DNA from: Devosia sp. 66-14
GTDB taxonomy: Bacteria > Pseudomonadota > Alphaproteobacteria > Rhizobiales > Devosiaceae
Direction: 5' to 3'
DNA: 54,683 nucleotides
Assembly (NCBI GenBank): GCA_001899085.1
Contig: MKVB01000006.1
Coordinates: forward strand, 431,793 to 486,475
Position numbers and translations under genes: made by a program. Under the pieces are notes generated by a model, which saw only the letters and a list, made by a program, of their open reading frames with translations, was not told the DNA's origin and did not search any database. Shown here piece by piece: positions 6,812 to 15,071 of the stretch. Position 1 is the stretch's first letter, and the number at the start of each line of letters is the position of its first letter.

Positions 6812-8670
6812 TCCGCCGCTTCCTCCTGGGCATCCATCTCGATGAAGCCGCCGGACTGGCGGGCCCAGAGCTTGGCGTAGACACCGCCGAGCGCGATCAG
6901 TTCGGCATGCGTCCCCTGCTCGACGATCTTGCCCTGCTCCAGCACCACCAGCCGGTCCATCATGGCGATGGTCGAGAGGCGGTGCGCGATGGCGATGACG
7001 GTCTTGTTGCGCATCAAGAGCTGCAGCTGCCCCTGGATCGCCGCCTCGACTTCGCTGTCGAGCGCCGAGGTCGCTTCGTCGAGCACCAGGATCGGGGCGT
7101 TCTTGAGCAGCACCCGGGCAATGGCGATGCGCTGACGCTGGCCGCCGGAGAGCTTGACGCCGCGCTCGCCGACATGGGCGTCGTAACCCTTGCGCCCCTT
7201 TAGGTCGACCAACCCGTCGATGAACGTGTCGGCCTCGGCAAGACGGGCCGCGGCCAGCATCTCTTCTTCGGTCGCATCGGGGCGGCCATAGAGGATGTTC
7301 TCGCGCACCGAGCGGTGCAGCAGCGAGGTATCCTGCGTCACCACGCCGATCTGCTCGCGCAGCGTATCCTGCTGCACCGTGGCGATGTCGGTGCCGTCGA
7401 TGGTGATCCGGCCGCTTTCGCGATCGTAAAAGCGCAGCAACAGGTTGACGATGGTCGACTTGCCCGCCCCGGAGCGACCGACGAGACCAATCTTCTCGCC
7501 CGGTCTGATCTCGAGGTTCAGGTGATCGATGACGCCGGACTGCTTGCCGTAGTGAAAGCCGACATCGTCGAAGCGCACATCGCCCTTCACCGGGCCGAGG
7601 GGCTTGGCGTCGGGCTGGTCGGCGACGACGCGCGGCAGCGAGATCGAGTTGATGCCGTCGCGCACGATGCCGATGTTCTCGAACAGCGCCGACATCTCCC
7701 ACATCACCCACTGGCTCATGCCCTGGAAACGCAGCACCAGGGCCGCCGCCACGGCGATGGCGCCCGGGGTCATGCCGGCAAAGATCCACTGGTTGATGCC
7801 GACGCAGACCACGGCGAACAAGAGGATGTTGTTCATCAGCGGGATGACGATCTGCAGGAACGCGATCATCCGCATCTGCTGGTGCACGGTGCCCATGAAC
7901 TGGTCCATCGCCTCGTGCGCATAGGCCTCTTCGCGCCGCGAGTGCGAGAACAGCTTGACGGTGGCGATGTTGGTGTAGCTGTCAACGATGCGACCGGTCA
8001 TCAGCGAGCGTGCATCCGCCTGCGCCTCGGAGATCTTGCCCAGTTGCGGCACGTAGCGGATCAGCAGCGCGACATAGGCGGCGAGCCAGACCAGGAACGG
8101 CACGGCGAGCCACAGGTCGCTCATCGCCGCCAGCACCACGGCGCCGGCAAAGTAGACGACCACGAACACCGTGACGTCGAGCAGCTTCATCACCACTTCG
8201 CGCACGGCGAGGGCCGTCTGCATCAGCTTGGCGCCGATGCGGCCGGCGAACTCGTCCTGGAAATAGCTCATCGACTGGCGCAGCAGATAGCGGTGCGCCA
8301 TCCAGCGGATGCGCTGCGGCAGGTTGCCGATCAGCGTCTGGTGGATGATGTGGGTGTCGACGATCTGCAGCAGCGGCAAGCCGACCAGCAGCACCAGCGC
8401 CATCAGGCCCAGCTTCCAGCCCTCGGTCTGCAGGAAGGTCGACTTGTCGGCGGTGCTCAACCAGTCGACGAGCGACCCCATGAAGCCGAACAGCGCGATT
8501 TCACCGGCCGCAATCGCGGCCCCCAGGATCGCCATGGCGATGAGCCAGCGCTTGGCGCCCTTGCAATAATGCAGGCAGAAGGCGACCAGCCCGTTGGGCG
8601 GTTGCGTCGGCTCCCCCTGCGGATAGGGGTTCAGCCGATCCTCGAACCACTTGAACACTCTGTCGATCAC
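6808..8670 (-). CDS. ABC exporter half-transporter (fused permease-ATPase), first in cluster order
   Basis: A 620-residue ABC exporter subunit with an N-terminal six-helix membrane domain and a C-terminal ATPase (GRSGAGKST, LSGGQRQR, ILVLDEATSALD, IAHRLST). It is the promoter-proximal gene of the cluster and is followed without a gap by the 123-residue gene (ATGA overlap). The leader region contains a perfect 18-bp dyad (8713-8730) of the MerR/SoxR type about 40 bases before the start. That suggests induction by a drug- or redox-sensing MerR-family regulator encoded elsewhere. The likely role is efflux of a toxic compound, but no sequence feature fixes the substrate. Confidence 0.9.
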   Translation of the reverse strand: MIDRVFKWFEDRLNPYPQGEPTQPPNGLVAFCLHYCKGAKRWLIAMAILGAAIAAGEIALFGFMGSLVDWLSTADKSTFLQTEGWKLGLMALVLLVGLPLLQIVDTHIIHQTLIGNLPQRIRWMAHRYLLRQSMSYFQDEFAGRIGAKLMQTALAVREVVMKLLDVTVFVVVYFAGAVVLAAMSDLWLAVPFLVWLAAYVALLIRYVPQLGKISEAQADARSLMTGRIVDSYTNIATVKLFSHSRREEAYAHEAMDQFMGTVHQQMRMIAFLQIVIPLMNNILLFAVVCVGINQWIFAGMTPGAIAVAAALVLRFQGMSQWVMWEMSALFENIGIVRDGINSISLPRVVADQPDAKPLGPVKGDVRFDDVGFHYGKQSGVIDHLNLEIRPGEKIGLVGRSGAGKSTIVNLLLRFYDRESGRITIDGTDIATVQQDTLREQIGVVTQDTSLLHRSVRENILYGRPDATEEEMLAAARLAEADTFIDGLVDLKGRKGYDAHVGERGVKLSGGQRQRIAIARVLLKNAPILVLDEATSALDSEVEAAIQGQLQLLMRNKTVIAIAHRLSTIAMMDRLVVLEQGKIVEQGTHAELIALGGVYAKLWARQSGGFIEMDAQEEAAE

Positions 8671-8712
8671 GACTGTCTCCTCCGTCCACCCTGGATGGCG
8701 GCACGGCTACGG

Positions 8713-8730
8713 CCTCAACCTAGGTTGAGG
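8713..8730 (-). promoter_or_regulatory. MerR/SoxR-type operator for the ABC cluster
   Basis: CCTCAACCTAGGTTGAGG is a perfect 18-bp palindrome. Read on the minus strand it sits directly after a TTGACC -35 hexamer, with a 19-base spacer to a weak -10-like TAGCCG. A dyad inside an over-long spacer is the hallmark of promoters activated by MerR-family proteins. The outer half-site CCTCAA is the same as in the SoxR box, but the centre differs from the usual GTTAAC. No MerR gene is in the window, so the regulator would act in trans. Confidence 0.65.
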
Positions 8731-8780
8731 TCAAGCGGCTCTTGCCATCCGAGGGCTTACCCTCTTGTCTGATTTGGATT

Positions 8781-8817
8781 ACGCACACGTCACGCCAATA
8801 GCGTGACGGAGGTGCGT
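8781..8817. other. Long hairpin in the pepN upstream region
   Basis: Two nested stems pair almost without interruption: ACGCAC (8781-8786) with GTGCGT (8812-8817), and CGTCACGC (8788-8795) with GCGTGACG (8801-8808) around a CAATA loop. That gives 14 base pairs with a small internal bulge. It is not followed by a T-run on either strand, so it is not a standard terminator. It could be a binding site or an RNA structure in a long pepN leader. Confidence 0.45.
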
Positions 8818-8975
8818 GCTGGCGGGCCGGCCGCGCGTCGATCCCAATACTGCCGAAATCGGCAGGGATCGTTCCGCATGGCTGGTTGTCAGCCGCATAG
8901 AATACACTAACCCCTGGATTCGGCTGTTGCGCCTGCGCCACAGTTGGTTAACGAGTTGATGCAGCGGAGCATTTG

Positions 8976-11615
8976 ATGCGCGGCGAGAACGAAGAGACGG
9001 TCTTCCTCAAGGACTATGCCGAGACCCCCTACGCGATCGAGAAGGTCGAACTGGATGTCCGGATCGCGCCGGACACCTCGGTGATCCGCGCCATGCTGAC
9101 GCTGGTGCCGCGGGCCAACACGGCGCCCGGAACGCCGCTGGTGCTGGATGGCGAGGAGTTGATGCTGCGCACCGTCGCCATCGACGGGCTGCCGCAATCG
9201 CTTACCGCTTACGAGGCGACGCCCACCGGGCTCACCATCCACCAGCCGCCGAACAAGCGTTTCGTGCTGGAGACCGAAGTGGCGGTCGAGCCGGAAAAGA
9301 ACATCCGGCTGATGGGCTTTTACCGCTCCAGCGGCACGTGGTGCACGCAGTGCGAGCCGGAAGGCTTCCGCCGCATCACTTATTATCTCGACCGCCCCGA
9401 CGTGCTGGCGCCGTTCAAGGTGCGGATGAGCGCCGACCAGGCGCTGGCGCCGATCCTGCTCTCCAACGGCAATCTCGTCGAACAGGGGTCCCTGCCCGAC
9501 GGCAAGCATTTCGCGGTCTGGGAAGATCCGTTTCCGAAGCCGGCCTACCTGTTCGCCATGGTGGCGGGCGATCTCGGTTCGATCCACGACGAGTTCACCA
9601 CCGCCTCGGGCCGCAAGGTGGCGCTCGGCATCTACTGCACGCATGGCAAGGAGAGCGAATGCCTCTATGCCATGGACTCGCTGAAGCGCTCCATGGCCTG
9701 GGACGAACGCCGGTTCGGGCGCGAGTATGATCTCGACATATTCAACATCGTCGCCGTGTCCGATTTCAACTTCGGCGCGATGGAGAACAAGGGCCTCAAC
9801 ATCTTCAACGACAAGCTGGTGTTCGCCAAGCCGGAGAGCGCCACCGACGCCGACTACATCAATATCGAGAGCGTCATCGCGCACGAGTATTTCCACAATT
9901 GGACTGGCGACAGAATCACTTGCCGTGACTGGTTCCAGCTCTGCCTCAAGGAAGGCCTGACGGTTTACCGCGATCAGGAATTCTCGATGGACGAGCGCTC
10001 GCGCCCGGTGAACCGCATCGATGACGTGCGGCAGTTGCGCCAGACGCAGTTCCCCGAGGATGGCGGTCCCCTCGCCCATCCGGCGCGGCCCGATCGCTAC
10101 AAGGAGATCAACAACTTCTACACGGCGACCGTCTACGAGAAGGGCGCCGAGATCGTCCGCATGCTGGCGACGCTGCTCGGCGAGGCCGGGTTCCGCAAGG
10201 GCATGGACCTCTATTTCGAGCGCCATGACGGCGAGGCGACGACCATCGAGGCCTTCATCAAGGTATTCGAGGATTCCTCAGGCCAGAACCTCCAACACTT
10301 CCAGCAGTGGTACCTGCAGGCCGGCACCCCCGATGTCAGCGTCAGCGACCGGTTCGATGCGGCCACGCAGACCTACACGCTCGATATCGTGCAGGAGAAC
10401 AGGCCAACCCCCGGCGAGGATGTGAAACAGCCAATGGTGCTGCCGATCAAGTTCGGCCTGATCGGCCCGAACGGCAGCCCGATGAACTGGGCGTCGGTAT
10501 CGGGTGGCGACGTCCGCGACGACCTGATCGTCATGGACGGCAACCGGCTGAGCCTCACCTTCAGCGGCATTCCCAACCGCCCGGTGCCGTCGCTGTTCCG
10601 CGGCTTCTCAGCGCCGGTCCGTCTCACCACCAATGCCAGCGAGGCCGACCAATTGTTCCTCGCCCGCCACGATGCGGATCCGTTCAATCGCTGGCAGGCG
10701 CTGCAGGACGTGTCGATGCGGCTGCTCACCGAGGCGGTGGCCGGCAGGGCCTGGAGCGATGCGCAGGTTGCTGCGGTCGCCGACGCGCTCGAGGAGACCC
10801 TCGCCTCCAAGGAGCTCGATGCCGCCTACAAGGCGTTGGCGCTGGGCCTGCCCACCGAGCAGACCGTAGCCCGTGAGATCGGCAGCAATGTCGATCCGGA
10901 CCGGATCCACCAGGTGCGCACGGCACTGGTGACGGCACTGGTGGCGCGGCTCGCTCCGACGCTGGAGAAGGTCTACCTGACCAATGACAGCCGCCTCGCC
11001 TACTCCCCGGATTTCCAGCAGACCGGCCGGCGTTCGATGAAGAACACCGCACTGGCCCTGCTGGTCCTCGGCAAGGGGGAGGGTGCCGACAAACTGGCGC
11101 GCGAGCAGTACGAGCGGGCGCTCAACATGACGGACAGGCTGTCGGCGCTTTCCACTGTGGTCCAGTCATGGACCGGCGATGCCAATGCACTGCTGGCCGA
11201 TTTCTACCGGCAATACACCTCCGATCCGCTGGTGCTCGACAAGTGGCTGTCGCTCAATGCGCTCGCCACCGACGACGGCGCGCTGGAGCGGATCCGGGCC
11301 ATCCTCGCGTCGCCGGATTTCCCGCAGAACAACCCCAACCGGCTGCGGGCGCTGATGGCAACCTTCGGGATGAACAACCCGACGCAGTTCGCCCGTCGGG
11401 ACGGCGCCGGCTTCCGTTTCCTCGCCGAGTTCGTCGGTGATGTCGACAAGCGCAATCCGCAGGTTGCGGCACGGGTGCTTACGGCGTTCCGCGTATGGCG
11501 CAGCTTCGAATCCGTACGTCGCGGCGAAGCCGAGAGGGCACTGAAATCCCTGCAGGACTCCGGTGGGTTGAGCCGCAACACGGCCGATATCCTGGAGCGG
11601 ACGCTCGGAGCGTGA
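8976..11615 (+). CDS. pepN: Aminopeptidase N (M1 family zinc metallopeptidase)
   Basis: An 879-residue cytosolic metallopeptidase that removes N-terminal amino acids from peptides. The exopeptidase motif GAMEN (about 266-270) and the zinc motif HEYFH with H303, E304 and H307 are intact and at the spacing of the E. coli enzyme, and the length matches the PepN subfamily (about 870). The following glutamate ligand lies in the conserved LKEGLTVYRDQEFS stretch. Start ATG 8976 has GGAG six bases before it. It is transcribed alone, divergently from the ABC cluster, and is followed by 280 bases without a gene. Confidence 0.95.
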   Translation: MRGENEETVFLKDYAETPYAIEKVELDVRIAPDTSVIRAMLTLVPRANTAPGTPLVLDGEELMLRTVAIDGLPQSLTAYEATPTGLTIHQPPNKRFVLETEVAVEPEKNIRLMGFYRSSGTWCTQCEPEGFRRITYYLDRPDVLAPFKVRMSADQALAPILLSNGNLVEQGSLPDGKHFAVWEDPFPKPAYLFAMVAGDLGSIHDEFTTASGRKVALGIYCTHGKESECLYAMDSLKRSMAWDERRFGREYDLDIFNIVAVSDFNFGAMENKGLNIFNDKLVFAKPESATDADYINIESVIAHEYFHNWTGDRITCRDWFQLCLKEGLTVYRDQEFSMDERSRPVNRIDDVRQLRQTQFPEDGGPLAHPARPDRYKEINNFYTATVYEKGAEIVRMLATLLGEAGFRKGMDLYFERHDGEATTIEAFIKVFEDSSGQNLQHFQQWYLQAGTPDVSVSDRFDAATQTYTLDIVQENRPTPGEDVKQPMVLPIKFGLIGPNGSPMNWASVSGGDVRDDLIVMDGNRLSLTFSGIPNRPVPSLFRGFSAPVRLTTNASEADQLFLARHDADPFNRWQALQDVSMRLLTEAVAGRAWSDAQVAAVADALEETLASKELDAAYKALALGLPTEQTVAREIGSNVDPDRIHQVRTALVTALVARLAPTLEKVYLTNDSRLAYSPDFQQTGRRSMKNTALALLVLGKGEGADKLAREQYERALNMTDRLSALSTVVQSWTGDANALLADFYRQYTSDPLVLDKWLSLNALATDDGALERIRAILASPDFPQNNPNRLRALMATFGMNNPTQFARRDGAGFRFLAEFVGDVDKRNPQVAARVLTAFRVWRSFESVRRGEAERALKSLQDSGGLSRNTADILERTLGA

Positions 11616-11617
11616 TC

Positions 11618-11639
11618 GGGAAAGTCGCCTGACTTTTCC
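11618..11639 (+). terminator. Possible weak terminator hairpin after pepN
   Basis: GGGAAAGTC and GACTTTTCC flank a short GCCT loop two bases after the pepN stop codon. The stem has one bulged T and no T-run follows, so it is at best a weak or Rho-assisted terminator. Confidence 0.3.
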
Positions 11640-11780
11640 GGTTCGATGACGCGACCAGCAGTCGAAAACCGAGGCCGGCTCGTTGCGAGGCGGCCCCGCG
11701 TCCCGTCTGGTTAACGCAACCTTACCCTTGGAAGAATTTTTCTTCCGGGCCTAAGTGATTCAATCGACTCACGATTTTGC

Positions 11781-11830
11781 GCTTCGCCGTCACGGCTCCC
11801 AGAGACCCCTCTGGACAGTGACGGCGAAGC
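11781..11830 (+). ncRNA. Strong two-part stem-loop before the orphan histidine kinase
   Basis: A perfect 13-bp stem pairs GCTTCGCCGTCAC (11781-11793) with GTGACGGCGAAGC (11818-11830). Inside it a second perfect 6-bp stem, CCAGAG (11799-11804) and CTCTGG (11809-11814), closes on an ACCC tetraloop. The structure ends 65 bases before the kinase start. No T-run follows on either strand, which argues against a simple terminator. It could be a 5' leader structure of the kinase mRNA, a small RNA, or a processing site. The pairing is directly seen; the role is inference. Confidence 0.45.
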
Positions 11831-11895
11831 GGATTCAAAGTCCCCCCATCGGGGCAAATCACTGGGTCGTCCCAATCACATAGGCGGAGAACTTG

Positions 11896-13152
11896 ATGCG
11901 GCCGACGGAGCAATCCGGCGACGAGGCGAAGCGATTCCGCGCGCCTGATGGACTGATGCGTGGCAGTTGGCTGCGACGCACCGTCATCAGCGTGCTGGAG
12001 CGGCTGCTCACCCGTCTTACGGGTCGCAAACCGACCAGCGGCTATGCCGCGCTGATCGAAACCCTGCCTTTCGGCGTCGCCTGCTGGGGGACCGACGCGT
12101 GCCTGATCGCCAGCAACAGCCGCTTCGCCGAACGCCTTGGGGTGACCCCGGACGCGCTGGCCGCCGGCGCTGCCTACCATGAGGTGGTCAAGAGCCTGGC
12201 GCAGGGCGGCTATATGCAATCGGTCCGTGAGGACTGGGAGAACCGGCTGCTCGAACTACACCGCGAGGACGGCTCGACCCTGCTCATCGAAGAGCGCCCG
12301 CTCGATGGTTCCGGCTTCGTCACCCTGGTGATGGATGTCACCGAAAGTCGCCGCACCAACCAGTTGCTGACCTCGATCCGCGAAGAGCAGCGCCTGCTGG
12401 CCCGGCGCTATCACGAAGAGAAGCTTCGCGCCGAGGCCGCGAGCCGTTCCAAGACCAGCTTCCTCGCCCATCTCAGCCACGATATCCGCACGCCGCTGAA
12501 CCACATTATCGGCTTTGCCGACATGATGCGGCAGCAGCCTTATGGCGCGCTCGGCGACCCGCGCTATCTCGGTTATGTCGAGGCAGTGAAATCATCGGGC
12601 GAGCGGCTGCTCGGCTTTTTCGGCTCGATCCTCGAACTGGCCGAGCTGGAAGGCGGCCGGCGTGAGATGAAGGCCGACCGCTTCACTGCCGACGAACTGC
12701 TGGTCGGGGTGTTTCGCCGCTTCGCCGGCCAGGCGCAGCATGCCGGCGTCACCTTCGGGCTGGGTGGCCCCTGCCACGCCCTGATCACCGCCGATCGCTT
12801 CGCGCTCGAGCGGATGATGTCCAACCTCGTCGAGAATGCGGTGCGCTTCACGCCACGCGGCGGCAAGGTCACTCTCGCCGCCTATGCCGCCGCCGACGGG
12901 GTGGTGCTCGAGATCACCGACACCGGGATCGGCATGGGGCAGGAGCGGCTCGAAACCCTGTCCCAGCCCTTCGTGTTCGGCGATGCCGCCCTCACCCGTG
13001 ACCGCGAAGGCGCCGGTCTCGGCATCGCCATTGCCCGCGCCATCGCCGAGCTGTCGGGCGGGCACCTGGCCATCGACAGCCGGCAGGGCCTCGGTACCAC
13101 CGTGGCGATCAGCCTGCCGCTGCTGGCCGAGACTGAGGCAAAGGCGGCTTAG
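11896..13152 (+). CDS. Soluble PAS-type sensor histidine kinase (orphan)
   Basis: A 418-residue kinase. After a basic N-terminus comes a PAS-like sensor region (about 50-150, with ALIETLPFGVACWGTD at its start), then a coiled linker and the HisKA domain with the phospho-accepting H195 in SHDIRTPLN. The catalytic domain follows, with the N box NLVENAVRFTP, G1 DTGIGM and G2 GAGLGIAIA. No membrane segment is evident, so the input is cytoplasmic or membrane-associated. There is no response regulator next to it. The kinase core resembles the PleC/DivJ group that feeds DivK-like regulators in alphaproteobacteria, but that link is inference. Start ATG 11896 follows GGCGGAGA. Confidence 0.85.
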   Translation: MRPTEQSGDEAKRFRAPDGLMRGSWLRRTVISVLERLLTRLTGRKPTSGYAALIETLPFGVACWGTDACLIASNSRFAERLGVTPDALAAGAAYHEVVKSLAQGGYMQSVREDWENRLLELHREDGSTLLIEERPLDGSGFVTLVMDVTESRRTNQLLTSIREEQRLLARRYHEEKLRAEAASRSKTSFLAHLSHDIRTPLNHIIGFADMMRQQPYGALGDPRYLGYVEAVKSSGERLLGFFGSILELAELEGGRREMKADRFTADELLVGVFRRFAGQAQHAGVTFGLGGPCHALITADRFALERMMSNLVENAVRFTPRGGKVTLAAYAAADGVVLEITDTGIGMGQERLETLSQPFVFGDAALTRDREGAGLGIAIARAIAELSGGHLAIDSRQGLGTTVAISLPLLAETEAKAA

Positions 13153-13155
13153 CCG

Positions 13156-13455
13156 CTACCTCTTCTGGTAAAGCCAGCCGTCAACAGGATCGAGCTTCAT
13201 CACGATGCCCTTCTGCCAGCCCTCCGTTGAGGCGCACCGGCAAGGCTCGCCCATCAACTGGTCCTTGGGTAACGTGCAGTGCCCGTTGAACTGGCCCTTC
13301 CAGCGCACTTCGCAAACATTGCAGGCGGCTTTCCCCGGGCAATATCGGCTGTGGTACTGCTTGCGGAAGTCGAGCGTGCTTTGTTTTACCTCGCGGGCCA
13401 ATGCCGGCGCGATGGCAAGAACGGCGCATAGTGTGGTGGCAACGACAAGTCTCAT
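13156..13455 (-). CDS. Small secreted cysteine-rich protein
   Basis: A 99-residue protein not assigned to a family. The start ATG at 13453-13455 is preceded by GGAGGG and gives a clear signal peptide (hydrophobic 3-18, cleavage after ALA at residue 20). The mature part, about 79 residues, has six cysteines (YCPGKAACNVC, GHC, EPCRC), enough for three disulfides, and many lysines and tryptophans. A longer in-frame start would spoil the signal peptide. It converges tightly with the kinase gene, three bases apart, and stands alone. It is probably periplasmic; function unknown. Confidence 0.7.
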   Translation of the reverse strand: MRLVVATTLCAVLAIAPALAREVKQSTLDFRKQYHSRYCPGKAACNVCEVRWKGQFNGHCTLPKDQLMGEPCRCASTEGWQKGIVMKLDPVDGWLYQKR

Positions 13456-13544
13456 GACAACCCTCCAGCAGCCGCCAATAGCCGGCAACTGCAGACTCGG
13501 CCAGACATGTGGAGGATTACAGTTACTTGCGACGCGTCTTGCGC

Positions 13545-13572
13545 AAACGAAACGGCCCGCCGAAGCGGGCCG
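13545..13572 (-). terminator. Intrinsic terminator after the outer-membrane protein gene
   Basis: On the minus strand an 8-bp perfect stem, CGGCCCGC and GCGGGCCG, closes on a TTCG tetraloop and is followed by TTTCGTTT. It lies about 20 bases beyond the stop of the OMP gene (13594) and upstream of the small secreted gene, separating the two. Confidence 0.75.
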
Positions 13573-13593
13573 CCTTCGTTACTTTCCGTCCGA

Positions 13594-14217
13594 TCAGAAG
13601 CTGATCTTCAAACCGACGAGAGCCGATGCCGTCGGCGCATCGATGCCGTAGAAGTCGTCGCCATCCATCGGGATTTCGCCGAAACCGCGCTGGTAACGCA
13701 GCTCGCCCACGAGTGCGATGTTCTCGGCCACCTCGGCGGTCGCGCCGACGATCAGCTGATAACCCCAGCCGCCGTAATCGTCTCCATCCGGATTGACGCT
13801 GTAGGTGATGTAACCAACGCCGACGGCGCCATAGAGAGTGAACATCTCGTTGACCGGCAGCAGCGCCTTGACATTGACCATGGCGCTCAGCGTCGACAGA
13901 TCATAGTCGGGCTCGGTGGTGAACACCCGATCAGTCCAGTACAGGTCGCCTTCGATCGCCACGTTGTCCATGACCATCACACCAAGCGTCGCGGCCGCAG
14001 CCAGACCGGTGTCCATGGTGTAGGACTCGTCGTTGAAGCCATCCTCGAAGAAATCGACATCAAGGCCCAGTGCGGCGCCGCCGAGAAGTTGCACGTAAAT
14101 GCTCGGGCTGCCCGAGGCGGCAACCGGCACCTCCTCCGGCATGACGATCAGATCTGCCGCCTGGACGGCGTATCCCGTCGACAGCAGCAAGGCGGAAGCC
14201 AGAAGTAGTTTTCGCAT
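13594..14217 (-). CDS. Outer-membrane beta-barrel protein (OmpA/porin-like fold)
   Basis: A 207-residue protein with a signal peptide (cleaved after VQA at residue 20) and alternating hydrophobic strands throughout. It ends in VGLKISF, the C-terminal phenylalanine strand recognised by the Bam machinery. Segments such as YGAVGVGYITYSV, GYQLIVGATAEV and LVGELRYQRGFG are typical strands of the 8-stranded Omp25/OmpW-like barrels common in rhizobia. Acidic loops (DFFEDGFNDES, PMDGDDFYG) would face outward. It has its own terminator downstream and a GGGG-type ribosome site. The exact role (structural or small-molecule pore) cannot be told. Confidence 0.8.
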   Translation of the reverse strand: MRKLLLASALLLSTGYAVQAADLIVMPEEVPVAASGSPSIYVQLLGGAALGLDVDFFEDGFNDESYTMDTGLAAAATLGVMVMDNVAIEGDLYWTDRVFTTEPDYDLSTLSAMVNVKALLPVNEMFTLYGAVGVGYITYSVNPDGDDYGGWGYQLIVGATAEVAENIALVGELRYQRGFGEIPMDGDDFYGIDAPTASALVGLKISF

Positions 14218-14308
14218 TCAATCCCCACAAGCTCTGCACCTCGCCGCCGCCGCTCGGCCCGGTCGAGGTATAAACCCGACTCTCCTAGCACAGGCCGGGT
14301 CGAACTTC

Positions 14309-15067
14309 TTAGTCATATGATGATTTTCGTTTCGATCTCCGGCCGGGTGTGGGAGAACTGCCACTACCGGGATGGTCTCGGCCGGCTCGTGCCTCGAGTT
14401 CTGCAACATAGTTGCGCAACAGCGCCACGCGCCGAGGGCGAAAGCTGGCTCCCGTCAAGCGCAACGCGCTGATCCCATCCGACCGGAACATCCGAAACGC
14501 CTCGCGGAGGCAGCACCAGGCCAACAGGGTCAACGTCCCCTCGGTATAGACGATGGCCAATGGCAGGATGGTGCGCTCCGAGACGGCGCCGGCCTTGTCG
14601 GTGTAGCGGATGGCCAGCGCCTCTTCGCGCCAGCAGGCCTGGCGGACCACGTCCATATCCAGCCCGGCGGCGAAGCGCGCCTCCGGGCGGTAGACCTGCG
14701 ACACGGCGTGGAACAAATGCTGCTCGCGATCGTCCGGCAGGGTTGCGGCCACCTTGGCGAGCACCGAGGTCGCGGCTTTCGCCAGCGCCGGATCGCCCAT
14801 CCGTTTCACCTCGGCGAGCCCCAGCGCCAGGGCCTCGATCTCGTCGCGGTCGAAGGTCTGCGGCGGCAGCGCGTAATCCTCGATCAGCCGGTAGCCGTAG
14901 CCGCGTTCGCCTTCGATGCGCGCTCCGGCCGCGCGGAGGCTGTCGATATCGCGATAGAGCGAGCGCAGCGACACCTCGGTTTCCTCAGCCAGGCGAGCAG
15001 CAGTGACCGGCGCAGGCAGCACGCGCATGGCTTGCAGGAGGCGGAAAAGCCGATCGGGTCGCGCCAT
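14309..15067 (-). CDS. YafY/WYL-domain transcriptional regulator
   Basis: A 252-residue regulator with an N-terminal winged helix (residues 1-60: RPDRLFRLLQAMR, then SLRSLYRDIDSLRAAGARIEGERGYGYRL split by a short turn) and a WYL ligand domain. The latter includes EALAIRYTDKAG, the ILPLAIVYTEGTLTLLAWCCLRE core and a C-terminal FRSDGISAL strand. I prefer the MARPDRL start (ATG 15067; a second ATG at 15070 is equivalent), since the residues of a longer frame from 15115 would run through a clear operator. It is divergent from a VOC protein, a pairing that often recurs, and probably controls both through the dyad at 15072-15094. Ligand unknown. Confidence 0.85.
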   Translation of the reverse strand: MARPDRLFRLLQAMRVLPAPVTAARLAEETEVSLRSLYRDIDSLRAAGARIEGERGYGYRLIEDYALPPQTFDRDEIEALALGLAEVKRMGDPALAKAATSVLAKVAATLPDDREQHLFHAVSQVYRPEARFAAGLDMDVVRQACWREEALAIRYTDKAGAVSERTILPLAIVYTEGTLTLLAWCCLREAFRMFRSDGISALRLTGASFRPRRVALLRNYVAELEARAGRDHPGSGSSPTPGRRSKRKSSYD

Positions 15068-15071
15068 CATC

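Larger units (their letters stand above)
8671..8975. other. 305-bp divergent intergenic region (ABC cluster / pepN)
   Basis: No gene is supported here. It holds the MerR/SoxR-type dyad (8713-8730), a short GAGGG-CTTA-CCCTC hairpin (8751-8764) and a larger hairpin (8781-8817). It must also contain the promoters of the two divergent units. A small minus-strand frame (8720-8941) starts with GTG, has no ribosome site, and was rejected. Confidence 0.6.

Noticed and set aside
8713-8730. A canonical SoxR box
   Set aside because: Only the outer six bases match; the centre is CCTAGG, so I call it MerR/SoxR-type and not a SoxR site.
8720-8941. A 73-codon minus-strand frame
   Set aside because: GTG start without ribosome site, covers both the MerR-type dyad and hairpins; no family match.
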